A stretch of DNA of 64,000 bases, from the NCBI GenBank assembly GCA_963760435.1, contig CAVXDE010000018.1, positions 124,001 through 188,000 on the forward strand. The letters are read 5' to 3'. Positions 53,588 to 62,902 of this stretch are shown one piece after another. The stretch's first letter is position 1. Every line of letters begins with the position of its first letter. A model generated the notes under the pieces. That model worked only from the letters and a program-made list of their open reading frames with translations. It did no database searches and had not been told where the DNA came from. The DNA is from JAFAXD01 sp963760435 (GTDB taxonomy: Bacteria; Pseudomonadota; Alphaproteobacteria; Rhizobiales; Xanthobacteraceae). A program made the position numbers and the translations under genes.

Positions 53588-54844
53588 TCACGCCGCCGAC
53601 GCGGGCGCGGCCTTGCGTGCGGCCGTCACGAAGCGCACGAGGTCGAAGCTCGGATCAGCAACTTGCTCCGGAGTGAGCGGCACACCGGCCGGGATCAGCT
53701 GGCGGCCGGCCATGTGATCGCCGGGGCGATTGATCGAGTTGATTCCGATCAAAGCGCCCTTGCGGAAGTAGAACACCGAGAATTTCTGCTCCTCCGGCGA
53801 GCCGCGCACCACGGCCTGATCGTGCCCCTCGGACAACCCCACCATCTGCAGCTTGAGATCATACTGATCCGACCAGAACCAGGGCACGGCGTCATAAGGT
53901 TTAAGCGTGCCCACAATCGCGCCGCCCGCCGTCTTGGCTTGATCGAGCGCGTTCTGCACCGACTCGAGCCGGATCTGTCCGGCGGGCGCGAAGCGGTTGG
54001 GATGGCGGGTGCAGTCACCTGCGGCCACAATGGTCGGATCGGTGGTGCGGGCAAATTCGTCGATCACGATGCCGTCCTGACAGGCCAGCCCGGCCTCCGC
54101 CGCGAGCTCGACATTGGGCAGCACCCCGATGCCGACAATGACGAAATCCGCTGGACAGCGCGTGCCATCGCTGAGCAGCACCGAGCGCACGTGGCCCGTT
54201 GCGCCCTCGAGCTCGCGCACAGTCGTTCCGGTCCGCACCGTCACCTTGGCGCGACGATGCACGTCGGTGAGGAAATCCGACACCCGCTCCGGGAGCGCGC
54301 GCGCCAGCACGCGGGGCAAAGCCTCGATCACGGTCACTTCCTTGCCGAGCATGGCGAGCGACGCGGCAATCTCAAGCCCGATGAACCCGCCGCCAATGAT
54401 CGCAACCGAGTTCGCCTGCGGCATGCGGGCCTTGAGGGCAATCGCATCATCGAGAGTGCGCAGGTAGAGCACGCCCTCGAGGTCAGCCCCCGGGACCGGC
54501 AGCAGGCGCGGGCGGCAACCAACGGCGAGTGCGAGGCGCCCATAGGCCAGCGAGCGTCCGTCCGAGAGGGAAACAGTGCGGCTCGCCCGGTCAATCGCGG
54601 TCGCCCGCACCCCCAGGATCGGCTCGATGCGGTTCTGCTCCAGCACCTGCTGCGGGCGGATCGGCAGCGCACTCTCGGCAACCTTGCCGGTGAGAAATCC
54701 TTTGGACAGCGGCGGCCGCTGGTAGGGCAGATGCGGCTCGTCGCCGACCAGTAGGATCGGCCCCTCGAAACCGGCACTCCGCGCCGAGAGCGCGATCTGC
54801 AGCCCCGCGTAAGAGCCGCCGACAACGACCAAAGGTTCATCCAT
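53588..54844 (-). CDS. NAD(P)/FAD-dependent ferredoxin reductase-like protein
   Basis: A 418-residue pyridine nucleotide-disulfide-type reductase like those of Rieske dioxygenase or P450 systems. FAD motif VVVGGSYAGLQIALSARSAG (residues 6-25), YQRPPLSKGFLTG, NAD(P) motif VAIIGGGFIGLEIAASLAML (about 148-167), second FAD motif TIVAAGDCTRHPNRF and a C-terminal reductase domain. The ATG at 54844 (MDEPLVVVGG) is preferred to one five codons upstream. It is convergent with the binding-protein gene, 2 bases apart. It may supply electrons to the nearby 2Fe-2S protein and FrdA-like flavoprotein. Confidence 0.9.
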   Translation of the reverse strand: MDEPLVVVGGSYAGLQIALSARSAGFEGPILLVGDEPHLPYQRPPLSKGFLTGKVAESALPIRPQQVLEQNRIEPILGVRATAIDRASRTVSLSDGRSLAYGRLALAVGCRPRLLPVPGADLEGVLYLRTLDDAIALKARMPQANSVAIIGGGFIGLEIAASLAMLGKEVTVIEALPRVLARALPERVSDFLTDVHRRAKVTVRTGTTVRELEGATGHVRSVLLSDGTRCPADFVIVGIGVLPNVELAAEAGLACQDGIVIDEFARTTDPTIVAAGDCTRHPNRFAPAGQIRLESVQNALDQAKTAGGAIVGTLKPYDAVPWFWSDQYDLKLQMVGLSEGHDQAVVRGSPEEQKFSVFYFRKGALIGINSINRPGDHMAGRQLIPAGVPLTPEQVADPSFDLVRFVTAARKAAPASAA

Positions 54845-54944
54845 GACGCCCGTCTCCAAGAGGAATGGGTTTGTACCGGATCAGAGCCGGGGGCAATATG
54901 GAGCGGCGGGGACATTATGCCCCGCATGCGCGAGGGGGCTCGAC

Positions 54945-56213
54945 ATGACGGCTGTGGCGGTCACCCAATCCCAGGCACGCTCCCGGTTCATGGCGGTTCT
55001 CGCAGCGTCGATCGGCAACGCGCTCGAATGGTTCGACTTCGTTGTTTATGGCTTCTTCGCCCTGACGATCTCAAAGCTGTTCTTCCCAGCCGGCGATCCG
55101 ACCATTTCCCTGCTGCTCACCTTCTTGACGTTCGGGGTGCCGTTCTTCATGCGCCCATTGGGGGCAATCGTGCTCGGCGGCTACGCGGACCGCCACGGCC
55201 GCAAGTCAACGCTAGTCCTCACCATCGGCCTGATGATGGTCGGGACCGCCGTCATCGCGGTGATGCCGACCTATCAAACAATCGGCGTGCTTGCGCCGCT
55301 GCTGATCGTGATCGCGCGCATGATCCAAGGCTTTTCGGCCGGCGGTGAATTCGGCAGCGCGACCGCCTTCCTGGCCGAACAGGATCCGAAACGGCGGGGC
55401 TTTTTCGCGAGCTGGCAGCTGGCGAGCCAGGGCGTTACCACGGTGCTGGCGACGGGCTTTGGGGTCGCACTGAGCAGCATGTTGACGCCGGCGCAAATGG
55501 AAGCGTGGGGCTGGCGGACACCTTTCGTGTTCGGCTTATTGATTGGTCCGATTGCGTACTACCTGCGCCGCCACGTGGAGGAGGCGCCGGAATTCCAGAC
55601 CGCACCGCGCAGCGAAGCGCCGTTGCGCGAGGCATTCCTCAATGACCGGAGCCGGATGCTGATTGGCGTCGGCGCGGTCGTGCTGGGTACAGTCGCGACC
55701 TACATGACATTGTTCATGCCGGCCTATGCGGTGCGCCAGCTTGGCTTGCCGGCTGCCGGCAGCTTCGCGGCCGGTCTGCTCTATGGCGTACTTCAGATCG
55801 TGCTCATTCCATTGTTTGGTGCCCTGTCGGATCGGATCGGACGCCTGCCGGTGCCGGCCCTGTGCGCCGTGGTGATGCTGTTCGGGACCTACCCGATGTT
55901 TGCCTGGCTGGCGGACGTGCCAACTCTGCAAACCCTGCTGTGGGCGTGGGTCATTCTGGGCGTCGTGGTCGCCGGTTATCAGGCGAGCCTGCCGGCGCTG
56001 CTGTCGGACCTGTTTCCGATCCACACGCGCACGACCGGACTCTCGATCAGCTACTCTTTCGGGGTGATGATCTTCGGCGGCTTTGCCCCGTTCATCGTGC
56101 AATGGCTGATCGACGCGACGGGGAGCAAGCTCGCGCCGAGCTTCTATATGATGCTCGCCGCCGGCATCAGCATCATCGCGCTCGCCGCGGCACGCGGCGC
56201 CGGTTTCCGCTGA
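54945..56213 (+). CDS. MFS transporter, MHS (metabolite:H+ symporter) family
   Basis: A 422-residue transporter. ATG at 54945 follows CGAGGGGG. MHS signatures are ASIGNALEWFDFVVYGFFAL (TM1), FFMRPLGAIVLGGYADRHGR, QGFSAGGEFGSATAFLAEQD and LFGALSDRIGRLPVPALCAV. MHS members carry citrate, shikimate, dicarboxylates, betaine or similar. It is divergent from the ferredoxin reductase gene (100 bases between starts) and convergent with a small exported protein gene. Confidence 0.92.
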   Translation: MTAVAVTQSQARSRFMAVLAASIGNALEWFDFVVYGFFALTISKLFFPAGDPTISLLLTFLTFGVPFFMRPLGAIVLGGYADRHGRKSTLVLTIGLMMVGTAVIAVMPTYQTIGVLAPLLIVIARMIQGFSAGGEFGSATAFLAEQDPKRRGFFASWQLASQGVTTVLATGFGVALSSMLTPAQMEAWGWRTPFVFGLLIGPIAYYLRRHVEEAPEFQTAPRSEAPLREAFLNDRSRMLIGVGAVVLGTVATYMTLFMPAYAVRQLGLPAAGSFAAGLLYGVLQIVLIPLFGALSDRIGRLPVPALCAVVMLFGTYPMFAWLADVPTLQTLLWAWVILGVVVAGYQASLPALLSDLFPIHTRTTGLSISYSFGVMIFGGFAPFIVQWLIDATGSKLAPSFYMMLAAGISIIALAAARGAGFR

Positions 56214-56228
56214 AGAAGCGCGCGTTGA

Positions 56229-56732
56229 TCAGAGCGTCAGGTTGCAGGCATCAAAGATCAACGACACGGCATCATGCGCTCCGGTGACCTTGAACAGCCG
56301 TTCGATGTTGCCGGCCGTGGAGGGAACGCGGACCGTGACCTCATTCGCGTTAGCGATGGTTTTCATCAACCGGGCCGCCTCGCCGTCGCTGAGCTGAAAT
56401 TCGAGCAGCAGATTGCTCAACGCTTTGGCCCGCACCTCCAGTGGGGGCGAGCCGTCCGCACGGACGTTCAGCGTGGCAAGCTGGCCGACGGAAAAGCCGG
56501 GCGGGTCGGCGTGATCGATAATGCCGATCGAGGGCGCCTGATCGAAGCAGCGCAGCACCAGCAGCGTCATCTTGTCGGCCAGTACGGACGCAACCACCGT
56601 CGTTCGACCCGAGAAGCGATCGAGATCGCTGGTGACGCGCCATTCGCCGAATGTCTTCTCGGCCGCGAGACCCTGCGTCAACCAGCAGCCCAACGTGGCG
56701 GCGATCACGATCAGGCGCACAGAGATCTCCAT
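56229..56732 (-). CDS. Exported hypothetical protein, possibly IalB-like
   Basis: A 167-residue protein with a Sec signal peptide (residues about 1-23, ending GLAAEK). The mature part, FGEWRVTSDLDRFSGRTTVV, then LLVLRCFD and a C-terminal FDACNLTL, has the strand pattern and cysteine positions loosely like invasion-associated locus B or similar small periplasmic proteins of Hyphomicrobiales. The relation is weak; function unknown. The 337 bases between this start and the next gene (57070) show no gene or clear signal. Confidence 0.6.
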   Translation of the reverse strand: MEISVRLIVIAATLGCWLTQGLAAEKTFGEWRVTSDLDRFSGRTTVVASVLADKMTLLVLRCFDQAPSIGIIDHADPPGFSVGQLATLNVRADGSPPLEVRAKALSNLLLEFQLSDGEAARLMKTIANANEVTVRVPSTAGNIERLFKVTGAHDAVSLIFDACNLTL

Positions 56733-57069
56733 CCCGAAAAATGCGAGGCGGGCGCAGAAGAACGCAAACCGCGGACCCGCTGATTGACGGCTAACCGTCC
56801 GGTTTAAGTTTCAGCCACTTGCGCGTCGCAAGCCGGCCAACGCCATTTCCGGCGAATATCGCATGCTTGTTACAGCTTCAGACGCTACCCCTTCAAGGCG
56901 ATACTTGCGATTGGATTTCAACGTTTCGTGGGGCCAAGCCGTCGGTTCGCGCCCCTCGGCGCCCCTGTAGGAACAAAGGGAGGGCTGGCAATCGCGCTCC
57001 GAGCCGCCAATACCGAACCGGACGGCGAGCGGCCGGGGCAGGTCAGAGGCAATTCAGCAAACGACACGA

Positions 57070-57570
57070 TCAGTCGTCGTGAGGATCGTATCGATCCTCC
57101 CAAGCATCATATTGATCGTCCCAATTATCGCGCCAACCAGGGGGAGCGCCGTCGTCCTCCCAGCGATACTGGCGCCAACGGTCGAGCTCGCCATAGAAAT
57201 CGTAATCTCGATAGTAGTCGTCCCAATAGCTTGGCAGATTGAACGTGACGATCGGGACTTCAACTTGTGCGGCATAGCCGGGCACATAGACCTGGCGCGC
57301 TTCGTAAATGAACTTGATGTAGGCACCGGACGCCCAGCCGCGAAGGCCAGGTGCGCTGACGTCGCACCACGTGTAGCGTGCAAGGCATCCGTGAATGGTG
57401 AGTGCTGAGCGGGCCCCTAATATGCCGATAGGGGGGAATCTGACGCTGGGTCCAGAACGGATGTTGAGATTAACGCCGGAATAGCCTGCGATGTCTGCGG
57501 CTGTGGCCCCTCGAGCGAAGCCGAACGCGATAAGGAGGATTGTCGCAAACGCGATGGTTCGACATTTCAT
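57070..57570 (-). CDS. Exported SH3-domain protein with acidic/aromatic tail
   Basis: A 166-residue protein: signal peptide to about residue 24 (ARGATAAD), then a bacterial SH3 domain (about 30-90; GVNLNIRSGPSVRFPPIGIL, then GWASGAYIKF). The C-terminal third is rich in Trp, Tyr, Asp and Arg (YWDDYYRDYDFYGELDRWRQ). SH3b domains often bind cell wall or surface ligands. The gene stands alone, minus strand; the 247 bases upstream up to the tRNA gene hold no other gene. Confidence 0.82.
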   Translation of the reverse strand: MKCRTIAFATILLIAFGFARGATAADIAGYSGVNLNIRSGPSVRFPPIGILGARSALTIHGCLARYTWCDVSAPGLRGWASGAYIKFIYEARQVYVPGYAAQVEVPIVTFNLPSYWDDYYRDYDFYGELDRWRQYRWEDDGAPPGWRDNWDDQYDAWEDRYDPHDD

Positions 57571-57817
57571 GGAACAACGCCCTCTTGAGGGGTCACCGAA
57601 AAGCAGGCTCTCGTTAAAGTCATCATTTGGACGCTGATTTCCGTACTTGCATTACCGGAACGTGACGAACCAACCACGCGCGCGCATAGAGACGCCGCGG
57701 ACCTGTTTCGACCGGAAATCGGAAAGCACTGGTGTTAGAAAAGTGGGCACCAGCTTTGGAGTGCCGCAAAGAATGACAGGAACTTCAGATCCACCACACA
57801 CTAGAACGTGTGAATAT

Positions 57818-57893
<76 letters not shown>

Positions 57894-58053
57894 TTCCCTA
57901 ATTCTTTACAGACCTTTAGGGAAAGCACGCGGCCGCATGTGGCACCAATTGGCGCCGGCCAGCGCGCGCGTTCATATAGCCTTGGGGTGGTTTTTTGTCG
58001 AGGGCCTCGGAGCGGGCCAGATCGGAGCTATCGACGGGCACCTCGGGCCGCAC

Positions 58054-58800
58054 TTACTCACCCCGAAAAAGGGGCCGGCGCTTCTCGCGGAATGCCGAGA
58101 TTCCTTCGCGCATGTCGGCGCTGCGAGCGACCGCATCGATCTCGCGCTTCGCCGCCACATAGGTTTCCACCGGCGAACGCGGCAGCGTCTCGCGCGCGAA
58201 ATGCTTCAAGGTCGCGAGCACCAGCGGGGCATTGCGGCTGATTACGCTGGCGAGCTCGAGCGCCGCCGCGGTCTGCTGCCCAACCGGAACGACACGGTTC
58301 ACGAAGCCGACCTGCCACGCGCGCGCCGCGTCGATGCTTTCGCCGAGCAGCATCAGCTCCATCGCGACCTTGTGCGGGATACGCCCGACGACCGCGCTGA
58401 CGAGCCCGAGCGTCGCGCCGATCTTGGCCTCCGGGTAAACGAAGCGGGTATTCTCCGCCGCGACACAGAGATCGCAGAACGCGGTGAGCGTCACCGCGCC
58501 GCCGATCACATGGCCGGCGACCGCGGCGATCACCGGCTTCGTCAGTTCGATGCCCACCTCCGGAATAGCGTCGAGGAAATTCGCCGGCGGATCATTCACG
58601 TCTGCGCCGGCGCAGAAATTCATCTCGTCCGCAGAGGTGATTACCGCCGCGCGATCGCCGGCGCTCTGCGCAAACCGAGTCCAGGCGGCATGCAATTCGC
58701 CGCACATGGCCGTGTTGAGGGCGTTGCGCTTGGCCGTCCGGTTGAGCGTGATCAGCGCCACGCCGTCGCGCGATTCATAGCGGACCAGTTCCTCGGTCAT
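58054..58800 (-). CDS. Enoyl-CoA hydratase/isomerase family protein
   Basis: A 248-residue crotonase-fold protein. ALITLNRTAKRNALNTAMCG at the N-terminus, oxyanion-hole segment FCAGADVND (about residues 62-70) and AAVAGHVIGGAVTLTAFCDL (about 92-111), then FVYPEAKIGATLGLVSAV. The catalytic Glu of hydratases is not clearly present at the second position (GATLGLV), so isomerase or another crotonase activity is possible. Its start overlaps the acyl-CoA synthetase stop by 4 bases. Confidence 0.9.
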   Translation of the reverse strand: MTEELVRYESRDGVALITLNRTAKRNALNTAMCGELHAAWTRFAQSAGDRAAVITSADEMNFCAGADVNDPPANFLDAIPEVGIELTKPVIAAVAGHVIGGAVTLTAFCDLCVAAENTRFVYPEAKIGATLGLVSAVVGRIPHKVAMELMLLGESIDAARAWQVGFVNRVVPVGQQTAAALELASVISRNAPLVLATLKHFARETLPRSPVETYVAAKREIDAVARSADMREGISAFREKRRPLFRGE

Positions 58801-60950
58801 GCTGATGCCCCCAGGTTAGCGCGCCCGTCGACCGCGATCGCGCCGAGCCCAGCAGCGCCGACGATCAGCGGATTGATCTCAATGTCGATCAGCCGCGGCC
58901 CGAGATCATGGGCGAGCCATGAGAGCCGCGCGACCGTATCGGCCACGGCCGCGATATCGAGCGCGGGGCGGCCGCGCACCCCCGCGAGCAGCGGCCAGCA
59001 TTTCAGGCGTCGCAGCATGGCGGCCGCGCTCGGGGGGCTGACCGGGGCCGGCCGCATCTGCACGTCACGCAGCACCTCGACAAACACGCCGCCGAGCCCG
59101 ACCAGCACCAGCGGGCCGAACTGTGGATCATGGCGCGCGCCGACGATCAACTCAGTTCCGCCTTGCACCATAGGCTGAACCGTCACCGCAACCGCCTCAT
59201 CGCCGTCGGGCCAGGCGGATGCGATCGCATCGAACGCGTCCGCCACCGCGCGCTCGTTCTCCAATCCAAGATGAACGAACCCGCCGTCGCTCTTGTGCAC
59301 AATGCGGCGGCTCACGGCCTTGAGCACCACCGGGAGCCCGATCTCCCGCGCGGCGGCAATCGCCTCCTGGCGTGTCGCCACGATTCGATCTTGGGTGGTC
59401 GCAATCCCGTAGGCGCTCAACAGGGCCTTGGTTTCGGGCTCTGTCAGGAATCCATCGCGCGCTACAGGTGTGACCGGCGGGAGTCGGGGCGGACGGTCGG
59501 GGGCCGGTTCCGGTGTTTTTATCGCGAGACGCTGGCGCACCACCTCGACGGCGCGCAGCACGTCATCGATATCGGTCACGAACGGCATGCCGGCGTCGAG
59601 CATGCGCCGGCGCAGGTCCTCGGCAAACCGCGACGTGTCGAGCACCACGAAGACAGGCTTGCGGCCATCGCGCCAGATCTCGAGTAGCGCATCCAGCGTT
59701 TCCGGCATCAGCGGCTGCGGCGTGAACAAATAAACGAATACGCCGACCTGCCGATCCTCATAGACGGCGCGAATCGTGTCATGAAACACGTGTGGCCCGA
59801 GCGCCCCCACGTGGGCTCCGAGGTCGATCGGATTGTTGCGATGCTGCGGCAGGAAGTGTTTGCCGAGACGCGTCGAAGTTGCCTCGTCCCAGGCGACCAG
59901 CGTCGCGCCGGCCTGGGTGAGGCGGTCGGCCAGAACCGCGCCGCCGCCGCCTGAGCTGACCACCACGCCAAGCCCATCGATGCGTGCGACCGGATTGCGC
60001 GCCAGCAGGCCGGCGGTCATGAGCATGCCTTCAGGTTCGTCCATCAGCGTGGCGCCGCAAGCCCGGCACACCGCATCGAAAGCCTCGTAGGAACCGGCAA
60101 GGCTCGCGGTATGCGAGCGCGCCATGGTGCGCCCCGCCTCGGTACGTCCCGCCTTGACGACCAGGACGGGCTTCCCGGCAACCGCCGCGCGCCGCGCCAG
60201 TGCGGCGAAGCGGGAGGGATCGCTGACCTGCTCGACATAGAGGCAGATCACTTTGGTCTCGGCATCCTCGACCGCCGCTTCCAGAAAATCGCACAGCTCG
60301 AGATCCGCCTGGTTGCCGACGGACACCAGGAACGAGAAGCCGACCCCGTGGTCGTAACCGAGCACGAACAGCGTGCCCATCAACGCGCCGCTCTGGCTGA
60401 TGAGGGCGACCGCGCCGGGACAGAGATGGTCGGCATATTGCAGCGTGGGCGAGGACGTCAGCCCCAGGCGATGCGACGGTGCGATGAGGCCCATGCAGTT
60501 GGGGCCGACGAGGCGCATGCCGCTCGCTCGCGCGATCGCGACCAACTCGTCCTGCAGCGCGCGCCCCTTCGCATCGAACTCGCCGAGCTGCGCCGTCACC
60601 ACGATGCAGGCTCCAACGCCGGCGCGTGCGCAGGCGTCGATCGTCTCACGCAGAAGCGGTGCCGGCACCGCAACCAGCGCAACGTCGATCGGCCCGGGCG
60701 CCTGCTCGATCGAAGGATAGGCCGGGCGGCCGAGAATACTGTCGCGTGTCGGATTGATGAAGATCAGGCGGCCGGCGAAGCCGTGCTTGATCACGTTGTG
60801 AACGAAACGGCCGCCAAACTTGCTGAAGTCCTCGGACGCGCCGATGATCGCGACCGAGGTCGGCCGCACGACGCGCGCGGCATCGATACGCACGCAACGC
60901 GTGCCCGAAAGCTCGACGCGCTCACGCGCGGTGGTTCGTGTTGTTGTCAT
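58797..60950 (-). CDS. ADP-forming acyl-CoA synthetase (acetate-CoA ligase family), fused alpha-beta
   Basis: A 717-residue NDP-forming acyl-CoA synthetase. CoA-binding domain ARVVRPTSVAIIGASEDFSK, PGAVALISQSGALMGTLFVL, a hinge SSGGGGAVLADRLTQAG, and the ATP-grasp part GLPVVLKAVSRRIVHKSDGG. The ATG at 60950 (MTTTRTTAR) is chosen because the reading upstream to 61181 is inside the TTT binding-protein gene. It is coupled to the downstream enoyl-CoA hydratase and follows the binding-protein gene by 5 bases, giving an uptake-activation-oxidation order. It is a second copy of the family found at 41454. Confidence 0.9.
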   Translation of the reverse strand: MTTTRTTARERVELSGTRCVRIDAARVVRPTSVAIIGASEDFSKFGGRFVHNVIKHGFAGRLIFINPTRDSILGRPAYPSIEQAPGPIDVALVAVPAPLLRETIDACARAGVGACIVVTAQLGEFDAKGRALQDELVAIARASGMRLVGPNCMGLIAPSHRLGLTSSPTLQYADHLCPGAVALISQSGALMGTLFVLGYDHGVGFSFLVSVGNQADLELCDFLEAAVEDAETKVICLYVEQVSDPSRFAALARRAAVAGKPVLVVKAGRTEAGRTMARSHTASLAGSYEAFDAVCRACGATLMDEPEGMLMTAGLLARNPVARIDGLGVVVSSGGGGAVLADRLTQAGATLVAWDEATSTRLGKHFLPQHRNNPIDLGAHVGALGPHVFHDTIRAVYEDRQVGVFVYLFTPQPLMPETLDALLEIWRDGRKPVFVVLDTSRFAEDLRRRMLDAGMPFVTDIDDVLRAVEVVRQRLAIKTPEPAPDRPPRLPPVTPVARDGFLTEPETKALLSAYGIATTQDRIVATRQEAIAAAREIGLPVVLKAVSRRIVHKSDGGFVHLGLENERAVADAFDAIASAWPDGDEAVAVTVQPMVQGGTELIVGARHDPQFGPLVLVGLGGVFVEVLRDVQMRPAPVSPPSAAAMLRRLKCWPLLAGVRGRPALDIAAVADTVARLSWLAHDLGPRLIDIEINPLIVGAAGLGAIAVDGRANLGASA

Positions 60951-60955
60951 CGCGC

Positions 60956-61936
60956 CTACTCGACGTTGGGAATGCCGGCTTTTTCTTTGATATCCTTGAA
61001 GCGCACCAATTCGTCGCGCAGTGCGGCGACGAATGGCGCCCCGCGCAGCGGCGCGACCGACAGCCCGGTGCGTTCGGCAATTGCCTGAATGGCGTCCTCT
61101 GCGGCGATCTCGTCGACCGCGCGGCCAAGCTTCTCGGTGATCTCGGGTGGCAGCCCGGCGGGCCCGAACAGACCAAACCAACCGAACAGATTGAACTCAG
61201 GGAAACCTGCTTCCCGCGCGGTCGGCACGTCCGGATAGGTGGCGAGGCGCTCCGGCGCGGTGGTGACCAGCACACGCACCGGCCCTTTCTGCTGCAGCAC
61301 GATCGGATCAACCATGAAATCGATCCGGCCCGCGAGCAGATCGGTCAGGGCCTGTGAGCTGCCGCGATACGGGATGTGGACCGGCTTTCCCCCGCCGATC
61401 ACCGAAACGAGGTGTCCGACGGCGAATTGCCCGAACGAGCCAATGCCGGCCGACCCATAGGTCAAGCCGGGGTTTGCAGACTTGAGCACCTGCGTGAAGG
61501 CGCGAAAGTCAGCGGCCGGGAGGTCCTGCCGCACGCCGAGAAACGGATAGGAGACGGCGTAGCGCGCAATCGGCGTCAGATCCGTGACCGGATTGTAGCG
61601 CGCCTGCGAATTCACCAGCGGCTGCAGCACCAGCGCGCCATTGTTCGCGGTGAGCAAGGTGTAGCCGTCCGGCTTGGCGCGCGTCACCTGAGCGGAGCCG
61701 ACAATCCCGGCCGCGCCCGGCTTGTTGTCGACCACGATCGGCTGGCCGAGCTTGGCGGCAAGCCGGTCCATGAAGGCGCGGCCGATCACGTCATTGGTGC
61801 CACCGGGTGGATAGGGCGAGACAACTGTGATCGCTCGCTCCGGCCATTCGGCGACGGCTGCCGTGACCCACAGCAACGAGGCCGCAATCGCGGCCGACCG
61901 GGGAACGAAGCGCAGGGTGTTTCGCGTTTGTCTCAT
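60956..61936 (-). CDS. Tripartite tricarboxylate transporter (Bug) substrate-binding protein
   Basis: A Bug-family periplasmic binding protein of 326 residues: signal peptide ending AAVAEWPER, then ITVVSPYPPGGTNDVIGRAF, VDNKPGAAGIVGSAQVTRAK, LTYGSAGIGSFGQFAVGHLV and VHIPYRGSSQALTDLLAGRI. The ATG at 61936 is preferred; ATG 61948 is possible. No TctA/TctB genes are nearby, which is normal for the many Bug proteins in such genomes. Bug proteins bind carboxylates. It is divergent from an IclR regulator, 96 bases between starts. Confidence 0.92.
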   Translation of the reverse strand: MRQTRNTLRFVPRSAAIAASLLWVTAAVAEWPERAITVVSPYPPGGTNDVIGRAFMDRLAAKLGQPIVVDNKPGAAGIVGSAQVTRAKPDGYTLLTANNGALVLQPLVNSQARYNPVTDLTPIARYAVSYPFLGVRQDLPAADFRAFTQVLKSANPGLTYGSAGIGSFGQFAVGHLVSVIGGGKPVHIPYRGSSQALTDLLAGRIDFMVDPIVLQQKGPVRVLVTTAPERLATYPDVPTAREAGFPEFNLFGWFGLFGPAGLPPEITEKLGRAVDEIAAEDAIQAIAERTGLSVAPLRGAPFVAALRDELVRFKDIKEKAGIPNVE

Positions 61937-62032
61937 TATATGATACATGAGTTCAGTATTCGGGAAACTCTTCCGGCTCGGCCGACGGATGTCAAGCGTG
62001 TTGTCGGTCGACGCCGACATCCGGAGCCGGCA

Positions 62033-62771
62033 ATGGAAACGACGCTGCTCAAAGGATTGCGGGTTCTATCGGCGATCGCGGCCAGCGATGAGCCGCGCGG
62101 CGCAAGCGATCTTGCACGCGAGCTCGGCATGACGCGCAGCAATGCGCATCGCCTGGTGCAGACCCTGGCCGCGGCAGGGTTTGTCAAACCGGTGGACAGC
62201 GAAGGCAAATACGCCGCGACGTTGCTGCTGTTCGAACTCGGCGCGCGGGCGGCGCGCCGACTGGACGTCTGGTCCGTGTCCTATCCGGTGATGAGCCGGC
62301 TCGCGCGGCTGTGCGACGAGAACGTCATCCTGGCGACCCTGGAGCGAGGCGAGATGGTGGTCATCGAGCGCATCGAGTTCGACACGGGCGTTGCGGACCT
62401 ACACGCCAATTGGCACCCGCACTCCGCTACATTGCTCCTCGCCCGGGAAGGTCTACCTGGCGTTTGGCGAGGCGCCGGTTTCCGGCAAGCTCGATCCGTT
62501 CACCGCGCGCACCATCACTGATCCGGCGCGGCTGGCGCGCGAGCTTGGGAAGACCCGCGCACGGGGCTATTCCATCGCCCGCGGCGAGTGGCGCGAGGAC
62601 GTCGGCGGCATGGCCGTGCCGCTTCGCGGACGCGATGGGCGCGTGCTCGCGGCGCTTAGCGTGTCTGGCCCGGTGGATCGGTTCCGGTCGAAAGATATCG
62701 AACGTCACGCGCCACATCTGCTGCGGGCCGGCCGTGAGATCAGCCTCGAGCTCGGCTGGCGCGAGGCGTGA
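62033..62771 (+). pseudogene. IclR family transcriptional regulator, one frameshift
   Basis: An IclR regulator of about 245 residues. ATG at 62033; helix-turn-helix SDLARELGMTRSNAHRLVQT (about residues 25-44). The effector domain starts in frame 2 (NVILATLERGEMVVIERIEF) and continues in frame 3 from about 62390: TPIGTRTPLHCSSPGKVYLA, then ARGYSIARGEWREDVGGMAV. One extra base near 'gcggacctac' explains the change. It probably controls the divergent Bug/acyl-CoA synthetase/crotonase operon. Confidence 0.87.
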
Positions 62772-62799
62772 GGACCAACGCGATAAATTGACGTGGCAC

Positions 62800-62829
62800 A
62801 AAAAAAGAAGCCGCGCATGGCGACGCGGC
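62800..62829 (-). terminator. Intrinsic terminator on the minus strand with no obvious gene
   Basis: On the minus strand a GCCGCG / CGCGGC stem with loop TCGCCATG is followed by TTCTTTTTTT. It faces away from any recognised minus-strand gene: the nearest upstream on that strand is the partial gene at 63807, beyond the DUF2865 gene. The region 62830-63010 may therefore encode a small RNA. No confident promoter was seen. Confidence 0.6.
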
Positions 62830-62886
62830 AAAGTAAGCCAGTAGGCTTGGAGCGCTGTTGATAGCTGAAGCGGCCGATCGTGGGAA

Positions 62887-62902
62887 TATATCGAACGATA
62901 TA
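62887..62902. promoter_or_regulatory. TATATCG-AA-CGATATA palindrome
   Basis: A perfect 7-bp inverted repeat with a two-base centre, in the 339-base gap between the IclR gene and the DUF2865 gene. The size and shape fit a dimeric regulator operator. The rest of the gap (62772-63110) has only the minus-strand terminator and no coding sequence that I can support. Confidence 0.35.

Noticed and set aside
56928..57082. Remnant of a transposase-like coding sequence
   Set aside because: An open frame is present but I recognise no transposase motif and it runs into the antisense of the SH3 gene; treated as non-coding.
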